DNA from: an uncultured Bacteroidales bacterium
Lineage (GTDB): Bacteria > Bacteroidota > Bacteroidia > Bacteroidales > Paludibacteraceae
Direction of reading: 5' to 3'
Length of the DNA stretch: 44,988 nucleotides
Assembly (NCBI GenBank): GCA_945827635.1
Contig: CALZOG010000005.1
Location: forward strand, 1 to 44,988
In this document: piece by piece, positions 1 through 6,830 of the stretch
Position numbering within the stretch: position 1 is the stretch's first letter
Layout of the letters: each line of letters opens with the position of its first letter
Notes under the pieces: model-generated
What the model saw: only the letters and a program-made list of their open reading frames with translations
Database searches by the model: none
Told to the model about the DNA's origin: nothing
Translations under genes and position numbers: made by a program

Positions 1-17
1 TATAATTTATAATATAG

Positions 18-79
18 CTTTCGACTTTCTACTATCGACTATCGACTTTTGCTTTCGACTTTCGACTTTTGACTATCAT
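18..79. repeat. Degenerate heptanucleotide array (CTTTCGA-like), 3' end of lipoprotein gene
   Basis: About eight tandem 7-nt units, CTTTCGA with variants CTTTCTA, CTATCGA and CTTTTGA, one unit being a base short. On the minus (coding) strand the units read TCGAAAG or TCGATAG. The array encodes the last dozen or so residues of the lipoprotein gene and contains its TAG stop (32-34). A second array of related units lies just before the same gene's start codon. Confidence 0.8.
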
Positions 80-1120
80 TCTCCCCACGCTTTCCAGTTC
101 GTTCACCTGCGTTATTTTTTCGCGCAGTTGCTCGCCTATTATGTTCTGCGGGTTCGTTACGAGCGGCATTACCCATACACCGCCGCTGTCGCTCCAGTAC
201 AGGCTGTTCTGCTCGCTGTCAATCAATAACGTCTGTGCCGGTGTGTCGCTTATCTGCTCCAGATGATCGCCGTTGGCGTTGGCTACGTACAAACCGTCGT
301 CCAGAATGACGTATAACTTCCTGTTGATAGCATCTATCTGCAGCGCTTTCACGTTCTTGTCCGTCAGTACGGGCATATCGTGAATATCGTAGGTCACACC
401 GTTCAAAACGCCGATGCTGTCGTTGGCTGCCTGGATCACCTGCGGGTCGCCTTCGTACGGCTTAACGCTCTCATAGATGCCGCTGTATAAACGTTGCCGC
501 CACAGCGCTCCGTCGGCGGTCTCCATCACTAATGTCGGCGCATCGTTGTCCACCAGCACTATCGTGCGGCGGTCGGTTGTCGTCTTGCCGCCTACGGTGG
601 TCGTCAGTGTGATCTCCGTCGTGCAACCGTAGTTGGTGAAGTATCCTACCACGCTGTCGCCGGTCAGACTGCCTTTGGTCAGCACGAACAACTTCTCATC
701 CACTTCCCACAGGTAGGTCACCTTGGCTTTGGTCGGGTTGTACAGCGCGGCCTTCATCGTCAGCGGCTGATACTGCAGCACGGTGTCGGACTGCATACTG
801 ATCGAAGGCAGCGAATCCAGCACCTCAAGGATATGGGTGATCGTCCGGCTCTTGTTCGAGTCGGCCATAAGCTCCACGGTGTATGTGCCGGCTTTGGTAT
901 AAACGTGTGTGGGACTCTTGAGCGTGGATGTGCTGCCGTCGCCGAACTTCCACACCCAGCTCTCGCCTGCATCGCTCTGGTTGATGAACGACACTTTCGC
1001 GCCGGCTTTGGGGTTAGTGGGCGAGTACGAAAAATCGTATGTGTGCTTGTGACATCCTGCCAGCAGTCCTACCGCCAGCACTGTCCCGCAAATAAGATAT
1101 GTTAACTTTTGCATATTCAT
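32..1120 (-). CDS. PKD-domain surface lipoprotein
   Basis: A 362-residue predicted lipoprotein. The N-terminus has a short hydrophobic signal ending in LLAGC, which places the lipidated cysteine at residue 23. A PKD domain follows (about residues 28-100), recognisable from VWKFGDGS and the HVYTKAGTYTVEL pattern. The C-terminal third (about 255-330) has repeats resembling YWTD/beta-propeller blades (DAINRKLYVILDDGLYVAN, then DSEQNSLYWSDSGGVW). Such proteins usually sit on the outer membrane and bind other proteins or glycans; the ligand cannot be read from the sequence. The last residues (about VKSRKSKAKVDSR) are encoded by a heptanucleotide array and are probably not part of the fold. The start could be Met1 or Met3. 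A canonical promoter lies upstream at 1171-1202. Function unknown; the domain calls are fairly secure. Confidence 0.75.
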   Translation of the reverse strand: MNMQKLTYLICGTVLAVGLLAGCHKHTYDFSYSPTNPKAGAKVSFINQSDAGESWVWKFGDGSTSTLKSPTHVYTKAGTYTVELMADSNKSRTITHILEVLDSLPSISMQSDTVLQYQPLTMKAALYNPTKAKVTYLWEVDEKLFVLTKGSLTGDSVVGYFTNYGCTTEITLTTTVGGKTTTDRRTIVLVDNDAPTLVMETADGALWRQRLYSGIYESVKPYEGDPQVIQAANDSIGVLNGVTYDIHDMPVLTDKNVKALQIDAINRKLYVILDDGLYVANANGDHLEQISDTPAQTLLIDSEQNSLYWSDSGGVWVMPLVTNPQNIIGEQLREKITQVNELESVGRMIVKSRKSKAKVDSR

Positions 1121-1127
1121 AATTCAG

Positions 1128-1155
1128 CTTTTGACTTTTGACTTTTGACTTTCGA
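1128..1155. repeat. Heptanucleotide array, four units, in 5' leader of lipoprotein gene
   Basis: Four exact-period units: CTTTTGA three times, then CTTTCGA. On the minus strand they read TCAAAAG/TCGAAAG and end 7 nt before the lipoprotein start codon, so they occupy the ribosome-binding region and lie within the transcript of the 1171-1202 promoter. The units match those at the 3' end of the same gene (18-79). Confidence 0.8.
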
Positions 1156-1170
1156 CTTAATAAAGGCTTG

Positions 1171-1202
1171 CAAAGTTACGAAAAAAAAATGATATATGCA
1201 AA
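1171..1202 (-). promoter_or_regulatory. Sigma-A type promoter for PKD lipoprotein
   Basis: On the minus strand, a -33 TTTG (1202-1199), a gap of exactly 20 bp and a -7 TAACTTTG (1178-1171). The -33 box is extended as TTTGCATATATC, as at several other promoters in this window. Transcription would begin near 1165 and run through the heptanucleotide array before the lipoprotein start codon. Confidence 0.75.
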
Positions 1203-1433
1203 TGCATATACTACTTTTTCTTCATTTTGTCAGCTGCAAGTGCAATTCCGTGTATTTCTGCCGCCTGCTAAACGGCTCGATTTTTCCGATGACACCGTAG
1301 CTTTATATTCATGTCTTTTACCTCAAATCGTTCCGTTCGATCGGGGGTATATCGATGGAATATCGAGAGATTGTTGAATCAATGTTGCAGCATTGACAAA
1401 TATAAAATTGTTGTATCGGTTAGCCGAATTTCT

Positions 1434-1517
1434 AAAGTTGCGGAGTAAAAAAGCAAAAAGTTGCGGAATAAAAAAGCAAAAAGTTGCGGAATAAAAAAGC
1501 AAAAAGTTGCGGAATAA
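1434..1517. repeat. 23-bp tandem direct repeat, about 3.6 copies
   Basis: The unit begins AAAGTTGCGGAATA and ends AAAAGCAA. The GTTGCGGA core recurs at 1437, 1460, 1483 and 1506, a constant 23-bp step. The first copy differs by one base (GGAG for GGAA); the rest are identical. The units are contiguous with no unique spacers, so this is not a CRISPR array. Near-identity suggests recent amplification. Confidence 0.85.
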
Positions 1518-1586
1518 CTTGCTTGACAGTAGTGCGACAGTAGGTGATGCAAAGGTGATAGGAACGAGTATTGTCTAGGATAAACT

Positions 1587-1641
1587 CGACAACGAGTCGA
1601 TAACGACACGTAAACGAGACGTAATCGACACGTAAACGGGT
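1587..1641. repeat. 11-bp-period degenerate tandem repeat, five units
   Basis: Five consecutive 11-mers: CGACAACGAGT, CGATAACGACA, CGTAAACGAGA, CGTAATCGACA, CGTAAACGGGT. All start with CG and carry a second near-invariant CG at positions 7-8. The same repeat, with the identical first unit, occurs as four units at 41887-41930 near another apparent insertion. The 11-bp step places each unit on the same face of the helix. Confidence 0.75.
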
Positions 1642-1755
1642 GCTACTGTTATCCTACTGTAGAGCGATTAGCCCCCGATAAGTGCTAAATAACAACCAAG
1701 GAACAACTATCTACGCGCCCTCACATCCGCGCGAGGTGAGTTAATTTTTTTTACA

Positions 1756-1817
1756 TGACCAAATTGACCATTTTGACCAAGTTCGCGTCAATTTGGTCAA
1801 TTTAGTCAATTTGGTCA
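1756..1817. repeat. Large imperfect inverted repeat built from TTGACCAAA-like units
   Basis: The left arm (1756-1780) begins TGACCAAATTGACC. The right arm (about 1793-1817) is its reverse complement with about 22 of 25 positions matching, around a short centre containing GTTCGCG. Each arm is itself made of short direct repeats of (T)TGACCAAA type. It lies about 70 bp beyond the stop of the type IIG gene. No U-run follows it in the direction of that gene (the transcript would have an A-run), so a simple intrinsic terminator is unlikely. Confidence 0.7.
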
Positions 1818-1888
1818 CATAAAATTTTTGAAAAAGTTTGTCTTAGCCATGGTTAGTCTTTTTCTAATTGTTTGAACTGTCCCGAACA

Positions 1889-4800
1889 TTATTGTTCAAT
1901 CAGTTTTATTTCATCGTCTGTGAGACCATAGAGGGCATAAACACGGTTATTGATCTCTGCATCCGTGGCTGCGATAGAAGATTTCAATTCTTCACAATCT
2001 GTTTTGTACTGTCCAAAATACTCTTCCCACTCGTCCTGCTGAGCCAAAGATAGCTTGATTTTCTGTTTTTTGAGTTCTGATACAAAGCCCGCAAAATCCA
2101 AGGTGTCGAAAGTCTCCAAAGTGCCCGTGATTTTGATGTCCGGCATATTGTCCTGCAAGCGACGCAAGAACCGCGCACGTTTAGCTTGAAGGTCTTTGTT
2201 CAAAGAAATCATTTGGTTAGCGAGAATAGATAACTGCTCTGCCAATTCGCCCTCAATAACAGGGATAAGAATATTACCAAAATATTTCCATATCAATTGA
2301 TATCCACCTTGTATTTGAGAACAATACTTTGTTATTAGCCACCAGCCCATACGAGAATTGAGAATTGCCAACAATGCCTTGTTGTTTGTAGGAATAAACC
2401 AAACAGAGTTGTTGCAATACAATCCACTCTCATCCAACAGGAAGCATGGCTTTATTTGAAATACCTGATATATAATCTTTGGAACTTCAAATTGTGCGTA
2501 GTAATCACATGTACGCAATTCCCACCAATATTCTCCTTTATCCGTTCTTTTACGTCCTTTTTCCGCAAATGGTTCCAACCATTGAGCAATAGATGGAAAG
2601 TCGCGCTTAATATAGCTCCATGCCGTTGGCTCATCAATATTGCTGCCATACTTGGCAGAAGTAAATCCTTTTTCAAATAATATCAGGTAGCTTCTCGCTT
2701 GCGCGTTGGTATATGCACTTATGTCACGCCCTTGCAAGAAAGGTTTTATTACCAGTACAGCTTTTGCATCAGCAGATATAATTTGTTGATATACTTCTTC
2801 AGAAATCAAGAATGCTTCAGATAAGCCAGACAACACGCCACGATAAGCTCCTTCAACTATCGAAGAAAGGGATTTGTGTTTTTGAGATAATAATTCTAAA
2901 AACTCTTTCTCTTTTTTGGATGAAATAACCCAAGTGTCACTTGTGAACTCTGACAAAGCAAATATCTCTTCCGTCTCACTTATCATTAGATTAAAATCAG
3001 TAACTTTATCCTGCTTTAATACAGAGACTTTCATCGTAGATGCTTCACTATCGTTCTTTCCAATAAAGATACAAGGATAAGTTGTTGCTCCTTCAAAGAT
3101 TTGTAAATCTCCAAAGTCTATTATGCGTTTGAGATTACGGGAGAGCATAAACTCTCGTAATTCCTTTCCGTAACCCGCCTGCATCCATTTGTTAGGCATA
3201 ATATAGGAAACATAGGCATGTTCTTTTGCAATTTTGAAACCTTTCTCTACAAAAATGCAGTATAAATCTCCGCGTTTGTTGTATGTTTTAAATTCCCCAG
3301 TTTGAGCTAACGCGGTAGAAGTTTCATTGATATTCTCTAAATGCACATAAGGTGGATTACCAATAACTACATCAAAGCCGCCTTTCTCAAAGACTTGCGG
3401 GAACTCTTCTTGCCAATTAAAGGCTTTGTCGCCGGCTATCTCGGGATCGGAGATAAGCGAGTTGCCGCACTTGATATTGTTGTTTAGCGAGGATAGTTTG
3501 CGGTGCGGTTTAGCGGTACGAAGCCACAATGCCAAACGAGCAATCTCCACACTTTCTTCATTGATATCCACGCCGTAGAGGTTATTCTCCAAAATACTGT
3601 TTTCTACACCCGGGAACTCAATCGTAGAGCCGGTCAGTTTAGCTTCCATCTCGTCAATCAGTTTATGCTCCGCCATGAGGAACTGGAGTGCGGCATTGAG
3701 AAATGCGCCCGAACCGCAAGCCGGGTCACAAATAGTGATACCTAATAGCCATTCACGGTATGCGCTCAATTGATCAAGGAGACGTTTCTTTGTTGCAGTC
3801 TGGCGGTTCTTGTCGGCGAAATACTCTTGTTCGTCAATACCCATTGAGGCTTTCTTTTCTGCACAAAGCTTGCCAACAGTGTTCTCTACAATATATTTTG
3901 TGATATATTGCGGAGTATAGAAAACACCATCGCGCTTGCGCCTGGAGACGGAAGGCTTTTCTCCGGCATTGATCTGCGCGGTTACTTCTTCAATCTCGTT
4001 GAGTGAGTTCTCGAAAATGTGCCCGAGAATATTGACATCAACATCTGTGCAATAGTCATAGTCCGCCAGTTTGCGTGTAAAGCGCGCCAGTAAATCATCG
4101 CTGATGGTGAGATTATCGAGGATTTCATCGGGTTTGAAAAGTCCGCCGTTATAGGCGAATATCTCATATTTCTTCCCCTGAAAACCTGTATTCATATAAC
4201 CGAAATACTTCTTAATGCGGTCGTACAATGGTCTATACTCATCCATCTCTATGAGTCTTTCCCATTGGTTGAGAATCTCCACCATTGAGTTGGGCGGCAA
4301 CAGGCCACTATCTTCCGCAAAGAAGATAAAGAGCAAGCGGTCAAGCAGTTTCTGGGTCTTTTTGAAGAGAAGCAGAATTTGCTCCTTGGGTGTGTTTTCG
4401 TCGGTGTTATGCGCCAATATGTCCGCGAAAATCTCACGTTTGAAGGCGGAGTAGTCTTTGTAGAGTTGTTGAGTAATCTCATCCTCATTGCTAACGCTCT
4501 CAGCCTTGGCTTTGATAGGGCTGTCAACTTGTATGTTAGCCCAAGCCAAACAGAAATAGAGCAGCCGGAATTGTTCTTCGGTCAGTGTGAATAGGTTCCA
4601 CTCGATATGCACCACGGCATTGTCAATGTAGAAACGCAATTTCTCAAAATTGGAGATAACGACATATTTTGTATCCTTATGCTGACTCTTATACCCAAAT
4701 GCCTGCCGTTCAACTTGACTTAAGTCTGTAGTCTTATGGTCTTTCAATTCGATGACACCTATTACCTTTCCGTCACGGAGAATAGCTCCGTCTGCTTTCT

Positions 4801-5050
4801 TGGCATCGGTCTCGTTCTTCTGTTCGGTGATGAGATTGAAGTCGGGTGTCGGATTGAGGGTATATCCGAAGACTTTGACGAACAGTTCTCGGAGGAAACC
4901 CTCTTGAAACTGCTCCTCTTTGGATGCACGGATATTTTCCTGAATGGCAGGATTAAGGAAGTATGCCTTGTATATTTCCCACGATTTAGTTACCTGCTCT
5001 GCCTCTTGTACGGCAAGGTATTTCTTAATGACACTATTTTGAAAGAACAT
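1889..5050 (-). CDS. Type IIG restriction-modification enzyme (Eco57I-like, single chain)
   Basis: A 1053-residue protein that should both methylate and cut DNA. Near the N-terminus is a PD-(D/E)XK-type nuclease signature: D87 in KKADGAI, then E101-L-K103 in GVIELKD. The adenine-N6 methyltransferase core follows, with SAM-binding motif I DPACGSGAF (from D442) and catalytic motif IV NPPY (565-568). The C-terminal part (about 700-1000) resembles TaqI/Eco57I-type target-recognition regions (for example IYQVFQIKPCFLLDESGLYCNNSVWFI spans one such segment) and ends in a helical stretch. Length and order fit the family, and no separate specificity or restriction subunit is needed or seen. It lies 50 bp after a short gene remnant and next to repeat arrays, which suggests horizontal acquisition. 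Recognition sequence unknown. A role in phage defence is inferred from the family. Confidence 0.85.
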   Translation of the reverse strand: MFFQNSVIKKYLAVQEAEQVTKSWEIYKAYFLNPAIQENIRASKEEQFQEGFLRELFVKVFGYTLNPTPDFNLITEQKNETDAKKADGAILRDGKVIGVIELKDHKTTDLSQVERQAFGYKSQHKDTKYVVISNFEKLRFYIDNAVVHIEWNLFTLTEEQFRLLYFCLAWANIQVDSPIKAKAESVSNEDEITQQLYKDYSAFKREIFADILAHNTDENTPKEQILLLFKKTQKLLDRLLFIFFAEDSGLLPPNSMVEILNQWERLIEMDEYRPLYDRIKKYFGYMNTGFQGKKYEIFAYNGGLFKPDEILDNLTISDDLLARFTRKLADYDYCTDVDVNILGHIFENSLNEIEEVTAQINAGEKPSVSRRKRDGVFYTPQYITKYIVENTVGKLCAEKKASMGIDEQEYFADKNRQTATKKRLLDQLSAYREWLLGITICDPACGSGAFLNAALQFLMAEHKLIDEMEAKLTGSTIEFPGVENSILENNLYGVDINEESVEIARLALWLRTAKPHRKLSSLNNNIKCGNSLISDPEIAGDKAFNWQEEFPQVFEKGGFDVVIGNPPYVHLENINETSTALAQTGEFKTYNKRGDLYCIFVEKGFKIAKEHAYVSYIMPNKWMQAGYGKELREFMLSRNLKRIIDFGDLQIFEGATTYPCIFIGKNDSEASTMKVSVLKQDKVTDFNLMISETEEIFALSEFTSDTWVISSKKEKEFLELLSQKHKSLSSIVEGAYRGVLSGLSEAFLISEEVYQQIISADAKAVLVIKPFLQGRDISAYTNAQARSYLILFEKGFTSAKYGSNIDEPTAWSYIKRDFPSIAQWLEPFAEKGRKRTDKGEYWWELRTCDYYAQFEVPKIIYQVFQIKPCFLLDESGLYCNNSVWFIPTNNKALLAILNSRMGWWLITKYCSQIQGGYQLIWKYFGNILIPVIEGELAEQLSILANQMISLNKDLQAKRARFLRRLQDNMPDIKITGTLETFDTLDFAGFVSELKKQKIKLSLAQQDEWEEYFGQYKTDCEELKSSIAATDAEINNRVYALYGLTDDEIKLIEQ

Positions 5051-5100
5051 ATCTGTGAAATATTGTAAATTCTCGTTGTAATTACTTATCTTCTGAGCCT

Positions 5101-5262
5101 TTAGTCAAAGCAACATTCCGAATTGAGGTCTTGCGGGCTGCGCCAGATCATGTGGTACTCCTCACGCAAGATACGTTTCTTGTGCTTCCAGAACGTGTGG
5201 CATGAGCCGAAGCCCAGTGTGCCGATCTCCTTGAGTGTGCGGCGTGTCCCTTTCGGGAAAGA
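5101..5262 (-). pseudogene. Short unknown reading frame or gene remnant upstream of the type IIG gene
   Basis: About 53 codons read through from the 5268-5299 promoter to a TAA at 5101-5103, including RRTLKEIGTLGFGSCHTFW and ILREEYHMIWRSPQDLN. The amino-acid composition looks like real protein, but there is no ATG or GTG in a sensible place downstream of the promoter. The only in-frame upstream ATG lies inside the promoter itself. It is therefore either a decayed fragment or uses an unusual start. It is followed 50 bp later by the type IIG gene, which has no promoter of its own that I can see, so the two are probably co-transcribed. I do not recognise the family. Confidence 0.4.
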
Positions 5263-5267
5263 TGCTA

Positions 5268-5299
5268 CAAAGTTACGAAAAAAAATGCACATTTGCAAC
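5268..5299 (-). promoter_or_regulatory. Promoter upstream of remnant and type IIG gene
   Basis: Minus strand: -7 TAACTTTG at 5275-5268, and 20 bp upstream GTTG (5299-5296), a 3-of-4 match to the -33 TTTG. The T-rich spacer is the T-run of the preceding terminator hairpin. It is the only promoter-like element seen before the type IIG gene. Confidence 0.55.
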
Positions 5300-5334
5300 A
5301 ATTCCCGAAGAAAAATTAAACAGATGTGCATTTT
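5278..5334 (-). terminator. Intrinsic terminator after the RAYT gene, overlapping the next promoter
   Basis: Directly after the RAYT stop codon, the arms AAAATGCACATCTG (5334-5321) and CAAATGTGCATTTT (5295-5282) pair over 14 positions with one mismatch. The loop is 25 nt and contains a small inner stem. Eight T residues follow on the minus strand (5285-5278). The 3' arm and T-run double as the -33/-7 spacer of the 5268-5299 promoter. Confidence 0.65.
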
Positions 5335-6559
5335 AAGGCGAAATCTGCTGTGGTACATATCCGTTATACTCATCGCTGATGCGACGAGAAACTGACGAAG
5401 CAAGCTCGGCGGCGCAGTCGTTGAGCGTGAGGCATTGCGTGCGCGAGATGCGCAAGTCTGCGGCATTCTCGCTACCAGTAGCAAAAGGCGCAAGCACAAC
5501 AAGGAATCCCTGCGCGCAAGCATCAAAATCACGTCCCTGCGGATAGACAAACTTGCCATCCAGCGCACGTTTGACAAGTCGCACCATTGGCAGTTGCTCC
5601 TTATAGCAGGCCTCATAGACTGCTTTCTCCGCCGGAGAGATAAAAGGCGATACCAACACCACACCCGTCCGAGCTATATGCAGGTAATGATTAACTTCAT
5701 TGTGTATCTGTTCTGCCGTCAGATTGCGATGGCAGCGTACTTGTTGCCGCTCCGGATATTTTAGCAGGAAAGTATTGCCCACCGCCGTATATCGCGTCTG
5801 ACTATCGCCGATAGTGAAGTTATACACCTTACGCAAGCGATCAGGGTAATGATGCTTGAGCCATAGTCGCCGCGGGTTGTCACGTAGATAAGATATCCAG
5901 CCCTGTAGTTGTCCCGGTGCTGTTAGAGGGCGGTCGTTATATCCGGCGCTAAAGAGGGGAGATCTTTCCTGCGGGCTGACGCCCACAGAAGCCGACGAAG
6001 AGGGAGGTGACGATAACGGCGAGCTGACGCTCGACGAAGCATACGAAGGAGATGCCTCCCAATAGGCGCGGGAGCAGGCTCCTTTCCAGGCACCGATGAT
6101 CTTACCTAAATGCCAGCCTTGCGGCAATTGCTCGCGGATATAGAGGATACCATGGAAATGATCGGGCATCAATTGGTATTGCAGTACCTGCACTTGACAA
6201 CCGGCAGACTCTTGCACTTTGCGCTCTATCGCTCGGAACTCGGCTATTACCGTTTCGCCGAGCGTGGTGGGGGCTATCTGTGCCGTGTTCGGGCTGTCGC
6301 CTTGTAGCGTGCCAAGGAGGCGCTGGCGGTCGGTGGTCTCTACGGTGATGAGGTATGCTCCCGGGCGGGAATAATCATGCCCCGTCTTACGGCGGTGCAT
6401 ATTGTGCTTGATTGGGGCACGATACTGCGGGCTGACGCCCACAGAAGCCGACGAAGAGGGATATGACGAAGCATGTCTCTTTTGAGCTACGTCTTTTTCG
6501 TTGGCTGTGCCTCGCGTAAGCGTGGCTTTTCCGTCCTTTATATGTGTACTGATTTTCAT
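5333..6559 (-). CDS. REP-associated tyrosine transposase (RAYT, Y1 HUH family)
   Basis: A single-strand-cutting HUH transposase of the IS200-like RAYT group. The HUH motif is seen as PDHFHGI, within QYQLMPDHFHGILYI. The conserved domain begins at RRKTGHDYSRPGAYLIT. The C-terminal part (from about VNHYLHIARTGVVLVSPFIS) is an extra domain found in some Bacteroidota relatives. Start choice: an ATG at 6586 lies upstream of the expected transcription start of the 6588-6619 promoter, so the ATG at 6559 is chosen (408 residues). The ATG at 6400, immediately before the conserved domain, is an equally possible start (355 residues). Between 6559 and 6400, and again in the middle of the gene, the sequence carries copies of a REP-like repeat (encoding SSSASVGVSPQ). 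RAYTs are usually domesticated and act on REP hairpins nearby or genome-wide. The exact catalytic tyrosine was not assigned. Confidence 0.8.
   Translation of the reverse strand: MKISTHIKDGKATLTRGTANEKDVAQKRHASSYPSSSASVGVSPQYRAPIKHNMHRRKTGHDYSRPGAYLITVETTDRQRLLGTLQGDSPNTAQIAPTTLGETVIAEFRAIERKVQESAGCQVQVLQYQLMPDHFHGILYIREQLPQGWHLGKIIGAWKGACSRAYWEASPSYASSSVSSPLSSPPSSSASVGVSPQERSPLFSAGYNDRPLTAPGQLQGWISYLRDNPRRLWLKHHYPDRLRKVYNFTIGDSQTRYTAVGNTFLLKYPERQQVRCHRNLTAEQIHNEVNHYLHIARTGVVLVSPFISPAEKAVYEACYKEQLPMVRLVKRALDGKFVYPQGRDFDACAQGFLVVLAPFATGSENAADLRISRTQCLTLNDCAAELASSVSRRISDEYNGYVPQQISP
5969..6005. repeat. REP-like element copy A inside RAYT gene
   Basis: A 37-bp segment identical to 6425-6461. It contains a small hairpin: GGGC (5973-5976), loop TGAC, GCCC (5981-5984). 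It then continues with ACAGAAGCCGACGAAGAGGG. In the RAYT reading frame both copies encode SSSASVGVSPQ, a serine-rich insertion that interrupts the conserved domain. Confidence 0.8.
6020..6033. repeat. Variant REP-like hairpin with compensated stem
   Basis: CGAGC, loop TGAC, GCTCG: the same TGAC loop as copies A and B, but the stem bases are changed on both sides so that pairing is kept. It is followed by GACGAAGC, similar to the flank of copy B (GACGAAGCATG). It lies 15 bp from copy A, so the two form a closely spaced pair, as REP sequences often do. Confidence 0.65.
6425..6461. repeat. REP-like element copy B near the 5' end of the RAYT gene
   Basis: A perfect 37-bp copy of 5969-6005, with hairpin GGGC (6429-6432), loop TGAC, GCCC (6437-6440). 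It lies in the N-terminal extension upstream of the conserved RAYT domain, so it is translated only if the 6559 start is used. Confidence 0.8.
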
Positions 6560-6587
6560 ATTATTATGCTGAGTGCCCAATTGCATG

Positions 6588-6619
6588 CAAAGTTACAAAA
6601 AATATTTGATATATGCAAA
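6588..6619 (-). promoter_or_regulatory. Promoter for RAYT gene
   Basis: Minus strand: -33 TTTG (6619-6616) extended as TTTGCATATATC, a 20-bp gap, and -7 TAACTTTG (6595-6588). The expected transcription start (about 6580-6583) is downstream of the first possible ATG (6586), which argues for a later start codon. It is divergent from the Nudix promoter about 160 bp away. The stretch 6620-6776 between them shows nothing else recognisable. Confidence 0.75.
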
Positions 6620-6776
6620 TGTATTATCTATTTTTGCGCGATTTACTGTTGCCTGTCTGCGCACGGGCTAATAGTTCCGTTGCGGACAAAAACGGTCAAC
6701 TGATCGCGAAATCCGATGCAAAGATAATACAACAAAGTGCTATATCTTGTCGCATGATCAAAAAAAGTGCAAAATA

Positions 6777-6808
6777 TTTGCATAATTCAAAAAAAAGTTG
6801 TATCTTTG
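6777..6808 (+). promoter_or_regulatory. Promoter for Nudix hydrolase gene
   Basis: TTTG at 6777-6780 extended as TTTGCATAATTC, a gap of exactly 20 bp, then TATCTTTG at 6801-6808. It gives a leader of roughly 17 nt before the ATG at 6831 and rules out earlier in-frame start codons. Confidence 0.8.
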
Positions 6809-6830
6809 TATCTCAAATCTATCAGTAGTC

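Larger units (their letters stand above)
1203..1888. other. Long intergenic region, repeat-rich, no credible gene
   Basis: About 690 bp between the lipoprotein promoter and the end of the type IIG gene. It holds three separate repeat structures, listed individually: a 23-bp tandem array at 1434-1517, an 11-bp-period array at 1587-1641 and a large inverted repeat at 1756-1817. I see no convincing coding sequence. A 76-codon minus-strand frame at 1379-1609 consists largely of the translated 23-bp array. No tRNA or promoter was recognised in 1203-1433 or 1642-1755. Confidence 0.6.

Noticed and set aside
1434..1517. Possible CRISPR array
   Set aside because: The repeats are contiguous without unique spacers, and no cas genes are present in the window.
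1379..1609. 76-codon minus-strand reading frame
   Set aside because: Much of it is the 23-bp array translated into Phe/Leu-rich repeats. There is no promoter or homologous-looking segment.
1756..1817. Simple intrinsic terminator for the type IIG gene
   Set aside because: In that direction the hairpin is followed by an A-run, not a U-run.
5101..5664. 187-codon minus-strand frame as one gene
   Set aside because: Its upstream two thirds overlap the RAYT gene out of frame and have shadow composition. Only the last 53 codons look protein-like.
6400..6586. ATG at 6586 as the RAYT start
   Set aside because: It lies immediately next to the -7 element and upstream of the expected transcript start, so it would not be on the mRNA.
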